A stretch of 64,000 nt of DNA, taken from NCBI RefSeq assembly GCF_006874625.1, contig NZ_CP030034.1, positions 2,976,001 through 3,040,000 on the forward strand, written 5' to 3'. Position 1 is the first letter of the stretch, and the number at the start of each line of letters is the position of its first letter. A program made the position numbers and the translations under genes. The notes below the pieces were generated by a model. It made no database searches, was not told where the DNA came from, and saw nothing but the letters and a program-made list of their open reading frames with translations. Below, in pieces: positions 26,976-37,300 of the stretch. This stretch comes from Bdellovibrio sp. NC01. GTDB taxonomy: Bacteria; Bdellovibrionota; Bdellovibrionia; Bdellovibrionales; Bdellovibrionaceae.

Positions 26976-28421
26976 ATGACGATTGATGTAAAACGACATA
27001 AACTCTTCGCACGTTTCAGAAATACGATCCTAGCCACTTCTCTAGTTTTCTTAGCAGCCTGTGGCGCAGGCAATGGAAGCTCGATCAACGCTAACGGTGA
27101 CGAGGTTCTTCCAGACGATGTAACCCAAGAACAAGTAGTTAACACAACAGCTGGTGATAACGATCAAGCAGCAGCAGATGATGTGACTCTTCAAGCGACG
27201 GCAACAACAGACCGCGCAGCAATTCTTGCAAAATATAACTATCTTGATCCAAAACACTTGGTACCAACGAACGCTCTTGCAGACGCGGTTGTTTACTGGG
27301 TCCAAAATAAACAGAAGTTCGCGAACGTAAATTATATTTCCGTGATCAACTTCGCACAAAGTTCTAAAGAAGCACGCTTCTATATCATTGATATGAATAG
27401 CGGTGGTGTATGGCCGATCCACGTTGCCCATGGTAAAGGTTCTGATCCTGATCACGATGGTTACGCAACAAAGTTCTCTAACGTCTCTGGTTCCAATGCA
27501 ACTTCACTTGGTTTCTACAAAGTTGCAGAGACTTACACGGGTTCACACGGTTTGTCTGCTAAGCTTGATGGTCTTTCATCTACGAACTCAAATGCGCGCG
27601 CTCGTGCTGTCGTAATTCACCAGGCAGATTACGTCCAAGAGAAAAGTGTCATCCAAGGTCGTAGCTGGGGTTGTCCTGCAATCGCTCCAGAAAATCGCAG
27701 CAAAGTTCTTGCGGCTCTTAAAGGCGGAAGCTTACTATACGCTGTCGTAGACAAAGGCACTCGTGACCGTAACTGGGGGGCTACCCCGATAGAGCCCACT
27801 CCGGCTCCAACTCCAACGACGCCAACAACTCCTAACCCTGGCACTTACACAATGGTTCCATTGGCATGGGAAACTTCAAGCCATCCAGAGCGCGAGCAAT
27901 GGTCTGATTACTTGATGACTCTGTTGTTGACTGACTGGAAATCGTTGTTAGCTGGTGCGAGCGATATCAAATCATTCTGTTCGAACTACTATAACTTGGA
28001 TAACAATCAACGTGCGAACGTATGGGCACAGTTGATCGTCGCGATGACAAAATATGAAAGTGCTTACAGCCCGACGTCTCGTATGCAAGAGACGACAATG
28101 GGAACGGACCCTGTGACAGGAAGACCCGTTTACTCTGAAGGCTTGTTGCAACTTTCTTATCAAGACACTCGTGCTTACAAGTTCTGTAAAATCGATTGGA
28201 GCAAAGATAAAAACTTAAGCTCGACGAACCCTAAGAAAACGATTCTTGACCCTTACATCAACTTGCATTGCGGTGTTGGTATCCTAGCAAATCAAATTGC
28301 TAAAAAAGGCACAATCGCTATCGGTTCCGGCGCTTACTGGGCAGTTATTAAAACAAACAGCCAATACAACAAACTAAGCTCAATCAAATCAATGGTTCAA
28401 GGCTTGTCACTTTGTAAGTAA
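26976..28421 (+). CDS. L,D-transpeptidase (YkuD_2 type) fused to a lysozyme-like domain, lipoprotein
   Basis: 481 residues. Lipobox LAAC (Cys29). Residues about 80-262 match the murein L,D-transpeptidase catalytic family: IHQADYV (His215) and GRSWGCPAI (Cys233). A Pro/Thr linker (271-290) joins a C-terminal domain of about 190 residues with MTKYESAYSP (Glu361) and YSEGLLQLSYQD, the layout of soluble lytic transglycosylases. It could both cut glycan strands and make or break 3-3 crosslinks. Bdellovibrio uses L,D-transpeptidases to reshape prey wall, so a predation role is plausible. GGAGGG precedes the ATG. Confidence 0.82.
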   Translation: MTIDVKRHKLFARFRNTILATSLVFLAACGAGNGSSINANGDEVLPDDVTQEQVVNTTAGDNDQAAADDVTLQATATTDRAAILAKYNYLDPKHLVPTNALADAVVYWVQNKQKFANVNYISVINFAQSSKEARFYIIDMNSGGVWPIHVAHGKGSDPDHDGYATKFSNVSGSNATSLGFYKVAETYTGSHGLSAKLDGLSSTNSNARARAVVIHQADYVQEKSVIQGRSWGCPAIAPENRSKVLAALKGGSLLYAVVDKGTRDRNWGATPIEPTPAPTPTTPTTPNPGTYTMVPLAWETSSHPEREQWSDYLMTLLLTDWKSLLAGASDIKSFCSNYYNLDNNQRANVWAQLIVAMTKYESAYSPTSRMQETTMGTDPVTGRPVYSEGLLQLSYQDTRAYKFCKIDWSKDKNLSSTNPKKTILDPYINLHCGVGILANQIAKKGTIAIGSGAYWAVIKTNSQYNKLSSIKSMVQGLSLCK

Positions 28422-28439
28422 GAATTTTTATAAAAGTAA

Positions 28440-28488
28440 TGAATTTCGCGAGGGCGCTCTCTGAGTATTAAGCTTAGGGAGCGCTCTT
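28440..28488. terminator. GC-rich hairpin between convergent genes
   Basis: GCGCTC (about 28454) pairs with GAGCGC (about 28478) around a loop that has further partial pairing (CTGAG/CTTAG). No T run follows on either strand, so its work as a terminator is uncertain. Confidence 0.4.
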
Positions 28489-28492
28489 CACA

Positions 28493-29191
28493 TTAGTATG
28501 ATTTGCGCGAGCGAATCCAGAGGCGTAATGGAGTGAGTTCACGTTCTGTGAGTCCCACGAATTGAGTGTGGATTTTGTAACCGCCGCTTTCACTGCCCGT
28601 CAGTTCTTCACACGAGTCCACGCGCATTGGCATTTTATCGATTCCAATTTCTGCGAAGACCGGACTATTGATACGCACAATTTTACCCACTGGCATTTGT
28701 GTATTTGAATGAAGAGTCAAACCCAGTTCCGACACAGAAACGACTTCGGTTTTTGTTTCCCATTCTGCTTTAAAGCTTACTGGCGCTTCGATGAAGTTCT
28801 TTTTTTCTTCTTGTTCGTCATCTTGCTTCGCGATCAGATTCTTAATCTTTGCTAACAGCAATTCCGGATCGATCGGTTTAATCACGTAATCGTTAACACC
28901 GGATTCAATACCTTTTTCGACGTCACTTTTTTCGCGCTTACCCGTTAACAGAATGACTGGAATTTTTGCGATCTGTGGTTGTTTGCGAATCGTGCGCGTC
29001 AAGGCATAGCCATCGCCTCCACCTGGCATAATCGCGTCGGTAATAACCAGATCAAAGGGTTCAGAGGCTAAGTGATGAAGAGCATCGATGGCGTTTGTTG
29101 CAGACACCACGACATATCCTTCCGGAGTCAAAAGAGCTTCCAGGGTCATCAGCACACTTTTTTGGTCATCCACTATAAGTATCTTTGCCAT
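28493..29191 (-). CDS. Response regulator with degenerate PilZ-like C-terminal domain
   Basis: 232 residues. Residues 1-120 are a receiver with DD near the start (IVDDQKS), phospho-Asp in LVITDAIMPGG and Lys in YVIKPID. Residues about 130-232 resemble PilZ: a beta start (APVSFKAEW), SVSELGL in place of the usual (D/N)xSxxG, and a QFVGLTERE end. The RxxxR cyclic-di-GMP motif is not seen, so binding is doubtful. It lies 7 bp downstream of the hybrid kinase and is its likely partner, receiving phosphate from the HPt domain. Confidence 0.85.
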   Translation of the reverse strand: MAKILIVDDQKSVLMTLEALLTPEGYVVVSATNAIDALHHLASEPFDLVITDAIMPGGGDGYALTRTIRKQPQIAKIPVILLTGKREKSDVEKGIESGVNDYVIKPIDPELLLAKIKNLIAKQDDEQEEKKNFIEAPVSFKAEWETKTEVVSVSELGLTLHSNTQMPVGKIVRINSPVFAEIGIDKMPMRVDSCEELTGSESGGYKIHTQFVGLTERELTPLRLWIRSRKSY

Positions 29192-29198
29192 GCTTCAC

Positions 29199-31724
29199 CT
29201 ATGCTGCCTTCGTCATGATGCTTTTCAGCTCATTCAGGCTTTTCGTGTAATGCATATCAATTTCAGCGACAAGTTCTTTCGCGCTCTGTGAGTTTTTACA
29301 GTCTTCCAGTTGCTGACAGATTTCTGCCAACTGATGTGCACCCAATGTTGCACTTGTCGACTTCAATGCATGTGCACTTTCAGAAAGACGTTGCAAATCT
29401 TCACTCGAAAGTGCCTCTTTCATTTCACCAATCAGATTCGGCGCCGTACTTTCAAAATCCACAATCAATGCTGAGGCCAAACTTTGATCTTTCACCATAT
29501 AAGTTTGCAATTTGCGTAAAACTTTAAGATCAATCACATCCGCTTGCTCTTGCGGCTTTAACCATTTTTGCAGAGTTTGAATAAGACGTGGTAACTCTAA
29601 TGGTTTCGCAAGATAGTCATTCATGCCCGCTTCTTTATAAAGATGCTCTTCACTGCTAGCGGCGTTCGCCGTTAATGCAATGATAGGAGTTGCGGTTTTG
29701 TTCGAGTCACTTTCAAAGCGACGAATTTCTTTTGTCGAATCAAAACCGTTCATCACCGGCATCTGGCAGTCCATGAAAATCAAATCGTATTGACCCTGCT
29801 TTGCTTTATCCAAAGCGATGGCACCATTGCCCGCGATTTCAACCTCAAGGCCAAGCTTGTTGAGATAGCTTGTAACAACCCGTTGATTGACCGGTTGGTC
29901 TTCTGCAACCAAGATGCGGCCTTTGAATAATTTCGCGAAATTCACGTCTGAATTTTTCGGCATCTCTTGAACTTCGCTTTGTGGAAGTTCTAGGGTAAAC
30001 CAGAATGTGGCCCCGGCACCATAAGTGCTTTCGACCCCGATCTTGCCACCCATTAAATCAACAAGCTGTTTTGAAATCGACAATCCCAATCCAGTGCCGC
30101 CTACTTTCATGCCGGTCTTAGTTTGGAAGTACTTTTGGAACAGCGACTGACGATCTTCTTCACGAAGACCCGGACCGGTATCTTTCACTTCAAATTTCAA
30201 TGTCGATTTGCCGTTTTGTTGATTGAACTGCGTAATGGAAAGTTCCACTGAACCCACTTCGGTAAATTTCACCGCGTTACCGATCAGATTCACAAGGATT
30301 TGTCGTAGGCGACCTTGATCACCCACAAAATTCCATGCGGAACGCTGGTTCATTGTGAGTTCTAACTCAATGTTCTTTTCATTGACCGCAGGCTTAAAAA
30401 TTTCAAGAATATCGTGAACCAGGAACTTCATATCGAAGGGCTGGGGATCTAAAGAAATCTTACCGGCTTCAATTTTTGAATAATCCAAGATGTCGTTGAT
30501 CAACATCAGTAGTGATTCAGCGGAACGCTTCACCGTGCCCACGTACTCGCGTTGTTCCGCATTTAATGAAGTATCAGCTAAAAGAGTACTCATCCCGATG
30601 ACACCATTCATTGGGGTTCTGATTTCGTGGCTCATTGCTGCTAAGAAGTCTGATTTTTTGTGGGACGCTTCAACAGCCGCTTCACGTGCCTTTTGATATT
30701 CTTTTTCGATCTGTTTACGGCGCGTGATATCGCGAAAGACAACCAGGGCCCCACGAATACTGCCATCGATATCGTTAATGCAACGACTGCTTAAGCTAAT
30801 AAACATTCCGTCAGGATGTTCCGCATTCTTTACGAAGATTTCTAAATCATCAACCGTTTCACCGTACAGGGCTTTATAGAATGGCAATTCTTCTTTGGTA
30901 AAGATGTTGCCTGTTGTCGCGTCATAAAAGCCAAGCTCATTCACGCTCCAGTCATTGAACACGTCTTTAATACGCGTGCCCACGATTCTTTGCGCGGCGG
31001 CGTTGTATTTTGTAAAGTGTCCGTCTTGATCGATCACGATCAAGGCTTCACTCATACTTGCTAACAAGGTGTCTAAAAATAACGAGCGATTTTTAAGTGA
31101 TAACGTATCTGTGACTTGCAAGGCCTGTTCATCACGCTGCCACAGACGGCTTAAACACATGAAGCCAAAGATGAACATCGCCGTAATAGCACCCACGTCC
31201 ATTTTCGAAAAATGGAATTCCCCAACGCTGACGAAAGCCGTTTGTTGAATTTTCTTTGGTTGCAATAATTTTTCAGCCAACTGTTCGATCGCGGCATCGT
31301 TGCTATTTGCGGGCTTGCGGTACGAACGAGGATTTGAAAGCTCTTTGTTTAACTCTTCAAATTGATTCCATACCAGCAAATTAAATTTATGAACTGACAA
31401 CGCTTGATCGGGATTTTCTTTTACCGAAGCAGAAAGCTCGGTCATTTTATTGTTCACCAACGTCACTTGTTGATTATAAATCGCTAGAGCGTCAGAAGAA
31501 CGTGTGCGCAGATAATCTTGTTGATTGATTTTTGCGCGATCAACGATTTTCACTAATTCCGTGATGAGTTTTTCTGAAGATTCATCCAGTGCTGGTGTCG
31601 TTGAATTCAAAGTGAAGAACTTCGCATCCTGAAAAAGACATGCGACTAACGCCACCATGGCGACTAGCGCAATCTCGATACCCCATTTCGCTACCAGCGA
31701 TTTCAAGTAAGATGCTGAATTCAT
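29199..31724 (-). CDS. Hybrid histidine kinase with periplasmic sensor, PAS, REC and HPt domains
   Basis: 841 residues. Two membrane helices (residues about 13-30 and 178-196) frame a helical periplasmic sensor. Then a PAS domain with DITRRKQIEKEYQKA, HisKA with AMSHEIRTPMNG, HATPase with GGTGLGLSISKQLVDLMGG, a receiver (ILVAEDQPVNQR, IFMDCQMPVM) and a C-terminal HPt with AHALKSTSATLGA. This is a complete BarA-like phosphorelay. The response regulator gene starts 7 bp after its stop, so they form an operon. The signal is unknown. Confidence 0.92.
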   Translation of the reverse strand: MNSASYLKSLVAKWGIEIALVAMVALVACLFQDAKFFTLNSTTPALDESSEKLITELVKIVDRAKINQQDYLRTRSSDALAIYNQQVTLVNNKMTELSASVKENPDQALSVHKFNLLVWNQFEELNKELSNPRSYRKPANSNDAAIEQLAEKLLQPKKIQQTAFVSVGEFHFSKMDVGAITAMFIFGFMCLSRLWQRDEQALQVTDTLSLKNRSLFLDTLLASMSEALIVIDQDGHFTKYNAAAQRIVGTRIKDVFNDWSVNELGFYDATTGNIFTKEELPFYKALYGETVDDLEIFVKNAEHPDGMFISLSSRCINDIDGSIRGALVVFRDITRRKQIEKEYQKAREAAVEASHKKSDFLAAMSHEIRTPMNGVIGMSTLLADTSLNAEQREYVGTVKRSAESLLMLINDILDYSKIEAGKISLDPQPFDMKFLVHDILEIFKPAVNEKNIELELTMNQRSAWNFVGDQGRLRQILVNLIGNAVKFTEVGSVELSITQFNQQNGKSTLKFEVKDTGPGLREEDRQSLFQKYFQTKTGMKVGGTGLGLSISKQLVDLMGGKIGVESTYGAGATFWFTLELPQSEVQEMPKNSDVNFAKLFKGRILVAEDQPVNQRVVTSYLNKLGLEVEIAGNGAIALDKAKQGQYDLIFMDCQMPVMNGFDSTKEIRRFESDSNKTATPIIALTANAASSEEHLYKEAGMNDYLAKPLELPRLIQTLQKWLKPQEQADVIDLKVLRKLQTYMVKDQSLASALIVDFESTAPNLIGEMKEALSSEDLQRLSESAHALKSTSATLGAHQLAEICQQLEDCKNSQSAKELVAEIDMHYTKSLNELKSIMTKAA

Positions 31725-31882
31725 AGGGAACTTATCGGCATTTTAGCCCCTGTCATGCAGGAAAAAACGGCGTGTTTTCACTCTAAATCCTGCGAAAAGT
31801 GTTTAAAACAATGACGAAAAAAGAAGGATTGCCAACTCCCGGTCCTTTCTATTAATTTCGCTTTACTGAGGGCTAGTTCGCT

Positions 31883-32635
31883 ATGGCTAAAGAGTGGGTT
31901 TTGATCAGAGGAATTATGAGTGAGGCTTATCACTGGTGGGATTTTCTTCCCCAGATGCAAGCCCATTTTCCCGAAGACACTTTCCACACAGCCGACATTA
32001 TGGGAAATGGAAAACTCTGCGCGCATACGACATCACTGAGTATTCCTAAAAATATCGCGGTTCTTCGCGAACAAGTTCCGGCAACCTCAACGAAGAAAAT
32101 TCTTTTCGGTTTTTCTTTGGGTGGCATGCTTGCTTTGGAATGGGCCCATCGTCACCCTGAAGAAGTCGAAGCGGTTGTGCTTTTGAACGTGAGCTTAAAC
32201 AACTCCCCATTCTATAAACGTCTTCGCCCGAGTTCTTTCGCACAAATTTTTAAATCAGCGTTCATCAAAGATTTAACTGCACGCGAATCGATGATTGTGC
32301 GTATGACGACCTCAAACATGGCTGATGAGCGTGTTTTGGAAATCGCCCAAAACTTTGGCCCACGCGGTGTCGAATACCCGGTAAAACCGATGAATTTCTT
32401 ATGGCAAATCGGGATTGCCTCGCAGATTCCACAGCGTCAGGCACCGCCAGCTCCGGTGTTGGTATTAAATTCTGCTCTTGATAAAGTGGTCCATCCTGAT
32501 TGTTCAAAAAAAATCGCTGAAGGTTGGAACTTGCCTTTGATCGTTCACCCTCACGCTGGTCATGATTTAACTTTGGAAGATCCGCAATGGGTTTTGGAAA
32601 AAGTCAGCCACTTCGTAAATGCAAGGAATGTATAG
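31883..32635 (+). CDS. Alpha/beta hydrolase
   Basis: 250 residues, no signal peptide. Nucleophile elbow GFSLGGMLALEW, acid in NSALDKVVHP and His in HPHAGHDLTLEDP complete a Ser-Asp-His triad. The N-terminus VLIRGIMSEAYHWWDF shows an unusual oxyanion motif with RG in place of HG. Cytosolic carboxylesterase or thioesterase-like; substrate unknown. The PAP2-like gene starts 1 nt after its stop codon, so the two are coupled and may both act in lipid turnover. Confidence 0.83.
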   Translation: MAKEWVLIRGIMSEAYHWWDFLPQMQAHFPEDTFHTADIMGNGKLCAHTTSLSIPKNIAVLREQVPATSTKKILFGFSLGGMLALEWAHRHPEEVEAVVLLNVSLNNSPFYKRLRPSSFAQIFKSAFIKDLTARESMIVRMTTSNMADERVLEIAQNFGPRGVEYPVKPMNFLWQIGIASQIPQRQAPPAPVLVLNSALDKVVHPDCSKKIAEGWNLPLIVHPHAGHDLTLEDPQWVLEKVSHFVNARNV

Positions 32636-32636
32636 T

Positions 32637-33272
32637 ATGACAATCGCAATTAAATTAGGTCTGACAGTCGTAGCCGTTGCAATGTGGCTGATCTCGCAAA
32701 AACTTCTGGGCGCCCGCCAAATGAAGTTTAAAGATAAAATTGGCGACTTAGTTCACATCCTCACTGATAAATGGAGCCAACATCTGAACGCCAGTCCCCG
32801 TCTTGCGAATGGCTTATTAATTTCAAGTTCTTTGGTGATTGATGCCGTTGGTATTTTCTTGATCGTACAAACATTAATCGGTGATTCACTCCGTCCCCTG
32901 CTTGCGTTGCTTGTACTTTTCACTCTTCGTCAAATCAATCAGGCCGTCACCGTTCTGCCAACTCCTGAAGGCATGATCTGGAGAGATCCCGGCGTTCCAA
33001 GTCTGTTTGTTACATACGGCGTATCGAATGACCTGTTCTTTTCGGGTCACACTGCTTTAGCAGTCCTGGGCGCTTTAGAAATTGCACAATTAGGCGGACC
33101 ACTGTTCACGACATTGGCCATTCTGATTGTGGTCTTTGAAGTTGTAACGGTTTTGTTACTAAGAGCCCATTGGACTATGGACATCTTCGCAGGCGCGATC
33201 ACAGCACTGTGGACACACGATATCGTGTCACGCTTCGTGCCTGTGATCGACAAGTGGATTGCTTCGTTCTAG
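32637..33272 (+). CDS. PAP2/sphingomyelin-synthase-like membrane phosphatase
   Basis: 211 residues from the ATG at 32637, with AAGGA 9 nt upstream lying inside the previous gene; an earlier in-frame ATG would overlap that gene. Five or six membrane helices. Catalytic motifs of the PAP2_C group are visible: DLFFSGHTA and RAHWTMDIFAG give the two His and the Asp. Members move or remove phosphocholine, phosphoethanolamine or phosphate head groups on lipids. Its stop codon directly abuts the stop of the convergent gene. Confidence 0.82.
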   Translation: MTIAIKLGLTVVAVAMWLISQKLLGARQMKFKDKIGDLVHILTDKWSQHLNASPRLANGLLISSSLVIDAVGIFLIVQTLIGDSLRPLLALLVLFTLRQINQAVTVLPTPEGMIWRDPGVPSLFVTYGVSNDLFFSGHTALAVLGALEIAQLGGPLFTTLAILIVVFEVVTVLLLRAHWTMDIFAGAITALWTHDIVSRFVPVIDKWIASF

Positions 33273-34043
33273 TTATTTCAGCGGCAACAAACAGCGCCCA
33301 TAAGCTTGGATCACGATCGGCGCTTCACCCTTCGCTAAACTGATCTTATCAAGATTGCGAATTTTAGCTGCTAACCAGCGGCTTTCCACTCGGGTTTCGA
33401 AATATTCGAAGCCCACGATTTCTTTTTTATCGACCGTGCGGTAAACCAACACATTCGTCATAAAGATCTTTTCGCGCTTGGATGTTTTATCCAAAGCCGC
33501 TGTACCGCCCTTTTGATATTTCGCCATTTGCTCGTCCATGTATTGGCCGGCAAACTTATCGCTTTGTTCGATTTGGCTTTCGATGATTTCTGTGACAGAA
33601 ACTTTGCGACCATCACTTAAAGTCACAGTTCTAATTCCTGGCGCAAGGTTCGCACTGACATTGTAATTGGCGACGACTTTGCCGAAGCCATAGTGAATGC
33701 GTTTTGCAATCTCTGCCGCATTCATCGAGTCGTCTTTGCTATTATCGTAGCCGACGCATGTATTGAAAAAAGCATTTTTGGAAGACGTCTTAAGCTTGGT
33801 TTCAAAAGACATCACGGGTGGCATCACGGGGCCATAAGTGTCTGCCAAGATCTGTATAGTTTTCGAGTTATCGTAGACCACACCTTCAGGCAGAGCGTAT
33901 TTTTTAGAAGTGCCATCATAAGGATAGGCCGCTTTCAATAGAGCATAGGATTCATCGAAGAATTGTCGCTCGCTTTCGTTCAAAGAAACGGCATGAGAAA
34001 AAGCACCATATAATAGACAAAGTCCAAGAACCAAGAATTTCAC
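33273..34043 (-). CDS. Exported protein of unknown function
   Basis: 256 residues from a GTG with AAGGAG 6 nt upstream. Signal peptide cut near SHA (residue 18). The body mixes helices and strands and contains two Cys far apart (TCVGY, GRCLLPLK) that could pair. A segment KRIHYGFGKVVANYNV and TVTLSDGRKVSVTEII suggest a periplasmic binding or structural role. No family recognised. Confidence 0.7.
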   Translation of the reverse strand: MKFLVLGLCLLYGAFSHAVSLNESERQFFDESYALLKAAYPYDGTSKKYALPEGVVYDNSKTIQILADTYGPVMPPVMSFETKLKTSSKNAFFNTCVGYDNSKDDSMNAAEIAKRIHYGFGKVVANYNVSANLAPGIRTVTLSDGRKVSVTEIIESQIEQSDKFAGQYMDEQMAKYQKGGTAALDKTSKREKIFMTNVLVYRTVDKKEIVGFEYFETRVESRWLAAKIRNLDKISLAKGEAPIVIQAYGRCLLPLK

Positions 34044-34217
34044 GGAAGACTCCTTATAATAGGCTTACCTCTTTTCGGCTTTCTCACATCTAGACTGAAC
34101 GCCGTGAATGTTTAGTAATGTAGCCGGCGGTCTCATTCTGAGATTGCTCTAAAATACCGAGTGCTAATTAGTCAGTGCGAGCGAAAGAATGTCACCGGTC
34201 CCATCGTGAAACAATCT

Positions 34218-34285
34218 CAGTGCCAAGGGCCGTTCTGAAAACGATTAAAACGAAGTCCTAACGGTTCTTCGTGGCACTGCCCTTG
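34218..34285 (+). promoter_or_regulatory. Structured leader with mutually exclusive helices before the 1334-residue gene
   Basis: CAGTGCC (34218-34224) is complementary to GGCACTG (34273-34279), and the adjoining CAAGGGC (34224-34230) to GCCCTTG (34279-34285). The order A-B-A'-B' allows either a pseudoknot or two exclusive helices. Inner pairs CCGTT/AACGG (34230-34234 with 34260-34264) and CGAAG/CTTCG (34251-34255 with 34267-34271) add to it. It lies about 40 nt before the start codon. Confidence 0.4.
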
Positions 34286-34325
34286 CCTTTATTCAAGTTG
34301 ATACATTTTTTTATTTGGAGGATCC

Positions 34326-37300
34326 ATGAAACGTCCGTCTGCTTATATCAGATTGTTTTCTGCGGGAGTTCTAGCAAGTGCTCTATTAGTAAGTGCAGTG
34401 CCACAACAAGCACGCGCCCTAAACTTGCCTTGGAAGAACGCACAAGCAGCAACTCAATCTCAACAAGTACAAACAATCGTGCTTGCAGTCGATGGTTTCA
34501 GCTACTTCGCATTCCAAGAAGCTCAACGCCAAGGTATGTTTAAGGAATTCACGAGCGCTGGCGCCCACGTAGCTCCATTCCCATCAATGACGGACTTATC
34601 ATGGTCAACGATCACTCATACAGCAGAGCTTTTCGGAGCTGCCGGCCGTATCAAATCGGTTGAAGCAACATACTTTGATGAATCAAGCCAATCTGTACAA
34701 GGTGACCCACGCGATTATTATCGCCGCTTGGCTTTCCCGAAATATTACATGGGTGCGTTTGACGCTTTCTTCAATCCTTACGTTGAAGCCTTGATGTACT
34801 TCCCAACTGAAGAAGTTCCAAAATTAGAAGTGAAATCAGTTGTTGATGACTTAATCGCTGCAAAACCTAAAAAATTCCTGACTGGTTACGTGGGTGCGGT
34901 GGACTCGACAGCACATACACAAATCAACCGTCTTTACCCAGTTATCAAAACTCTTGATGCTGAAGTAAAACGCTTGATCAAATCATACAAAGAAAAAGGC
35001 CAAGACGTAGAGATCGTATTGGTATCTGACCACGGTAACATCGGTCGCTTCCAAGAAGGCAAAAAAGAACAAGAACTTGCAGGCGTTGACGTACAAAAAA
35101 TCGTACAACGCGCAGGTTTGAACCCAGTTCAACAACTTAAAGATAACAAAGACGTCGCAATGCCACTACTTGCATTGGGTTCTTGGGCGCCAGTTTATTT
35201 GAAAGACAGAAAGAACATGCCGAACTTGATCAACGAGTTTGCAAAAGAAACTTGGTTCGATATGGCTGTTTATGTAAACCGCAACAACTCATCAGAAACT
35301 TTGATGACTGTTATTACATCTGACGGTGAAGCAAAAGTTCAATTCGATAAAAAGACAAACTTGTACTACTACTTCCCGACTAAAGGAAATCCACTTCGCA
35401 TTGGAACAGCTCAACAGTCCACACAAGCTAAACCAGTGGCGATGAATGCAACACAAGCATTCGAAGCTTCGCAAAACACTCCGTATCCAGATGCGATCTA
35501 CCGTATCGTAGAATCTGCTTCTGAAAGAAACTTCGACTTCCCAGACTTCATCTTAACTATCAAAGACGGTCACTACATTGAAAACTCTTTGGGTGCTTTC
35601 GCAAAAATGTACCGCACACACGGTTCATTGACGGCATCTTCATCATACGGCTTGTTGGCTTCAACAAAACGTAAAGTTCCAGGTCAAATCCGTTCAAAAG
35701 ATATCATGTCATTTATCGGTGTAGATCCTAAAGATCTGTTCGCGGATTCTTTGAGCAAACATAAAGACACAGGTCGCGCAGCCCTTGATAAAGTTCTTGC
35801 GAACCAACGACAAGGTATCGAAACTGATGCAAAAGACCTTAGCCAAAAACGCATCTTCCGTCATATCTCGAAGTTCGTAGCTGATACTCGTCCTTACTTC
35901 CTCGTATCAGAAATGAAGAGCTTCATGGAAGCTTTTAAATTCGATCCATTCAAAGATCCATCAGGTCAAAGACTTTCACCAATGAGCTTTGACGTATCAA
36001 AATTCGATGTGACGACAATGATCTCTCCAGAAGACATTGGTTCAGTGACAGACGCAGTTTTGACTTCAGGTTCTGTAGAGAACCTAATGAAAGATCCACG
36101 CATCAACAAAGTAAAAGAAAAAGTGGGCATGCTTCAAGACACGAAGACAGCCGCTTTGGATATGCAACACGTTGACCTTAAAACAGGTGGCGGCATGCTT
36201 GACCAAGTGAAAGAGTACCTTCTTCCTGCAAAACGCGCAGTGATGAAAATGTACCAAATGCCATACCTTCTTGAAAATTCAATCGTAGTTCAGGAAAAAC
36301 CATTCTTGCCTGAAACTCGCGATCTGAACTTCGCAAGACAATGGGTCACACAAAAAGAAGTTTCGGCTCAGTCATTCAAAGCATTGACGCAAGCTCCGAA
36401 AGGTCAATTGTCACAAGTACAAAACCTTTTGAAAGAAGCAATCAAAGAAGCTGATTTGGAAGGTCGTATCTATCCGACTCCATTGACGAAAATCTATAAC
36501 CAAAAATTGGAAGACGTAACGATCGTTTACGTACCAGGTATTTACAACAGCATCTTCGATAAAGAGATCTTCAGCCTTGGTCTTGCTGCTTTGTCAGACG
36601 AAATGGGTCTTCGCGTAATCCAACCGCCAGTAGAAGCAACTTGTTCTTCTGACATCAACGGTGACGTGATCTTGGATTATATCCGTAAAGACTTCAAAGA
36701 CAGACAAGCTCGTGGTCACGCAGCTCCACGCTATGTGTTCTTGAGCTACTCTAAAGGTGCAGTTGATACACTTTACGCATTCACGAAGAGCCCAAGCTTT
36801 GTATCAACATACGTAAAAGGTATGATTGCAGTAGCCGCTCCACTTCACGGTTCAAGCATCTTGAATACGACAGATCTTCCGTTCCAATTGGTATCAGCAT
36901 TGTCTGAAAACCAAGGTCCAGAGATTTGCCAAACTGAAAAGACAGCAGCGAAATCTATCACGCCAACTGCGATGGATGCTTTCTGGAGAAAAAATGAAAG
37001 AGGTTTAACGGGTTTGACTCGTTACTTCTCTGTGACTTTCGAAAGCTCTCCTGAAGATTCACACATCTTCATGAAGGCGACAAAATTGATCGGTCAATTC
37101 GATGAAGACAACGACGGTGTTGTGACAGTATCTTCTTCGAAATTCCCGGCAGGCTTGAAAGCTGTTGATATGGGTACGATCCACGCCGATCACTTGGCAG
37201 GTATCTTGTCTTCACGCTTCAACCAAAAAGCATTCATGAAAGGTCTTGTAAGCTCTTTGTCAGAGTTGAACATCAACGACGACAAAAACAACTTTAACTG

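Noticed and set aside
34218-34285. Known riboswitch class such as cobalamin or cyclic-di-GMP
   Set aside because: A few motif-like bases (GCACTG) are present, but the conserved boxes of these classes are missing.
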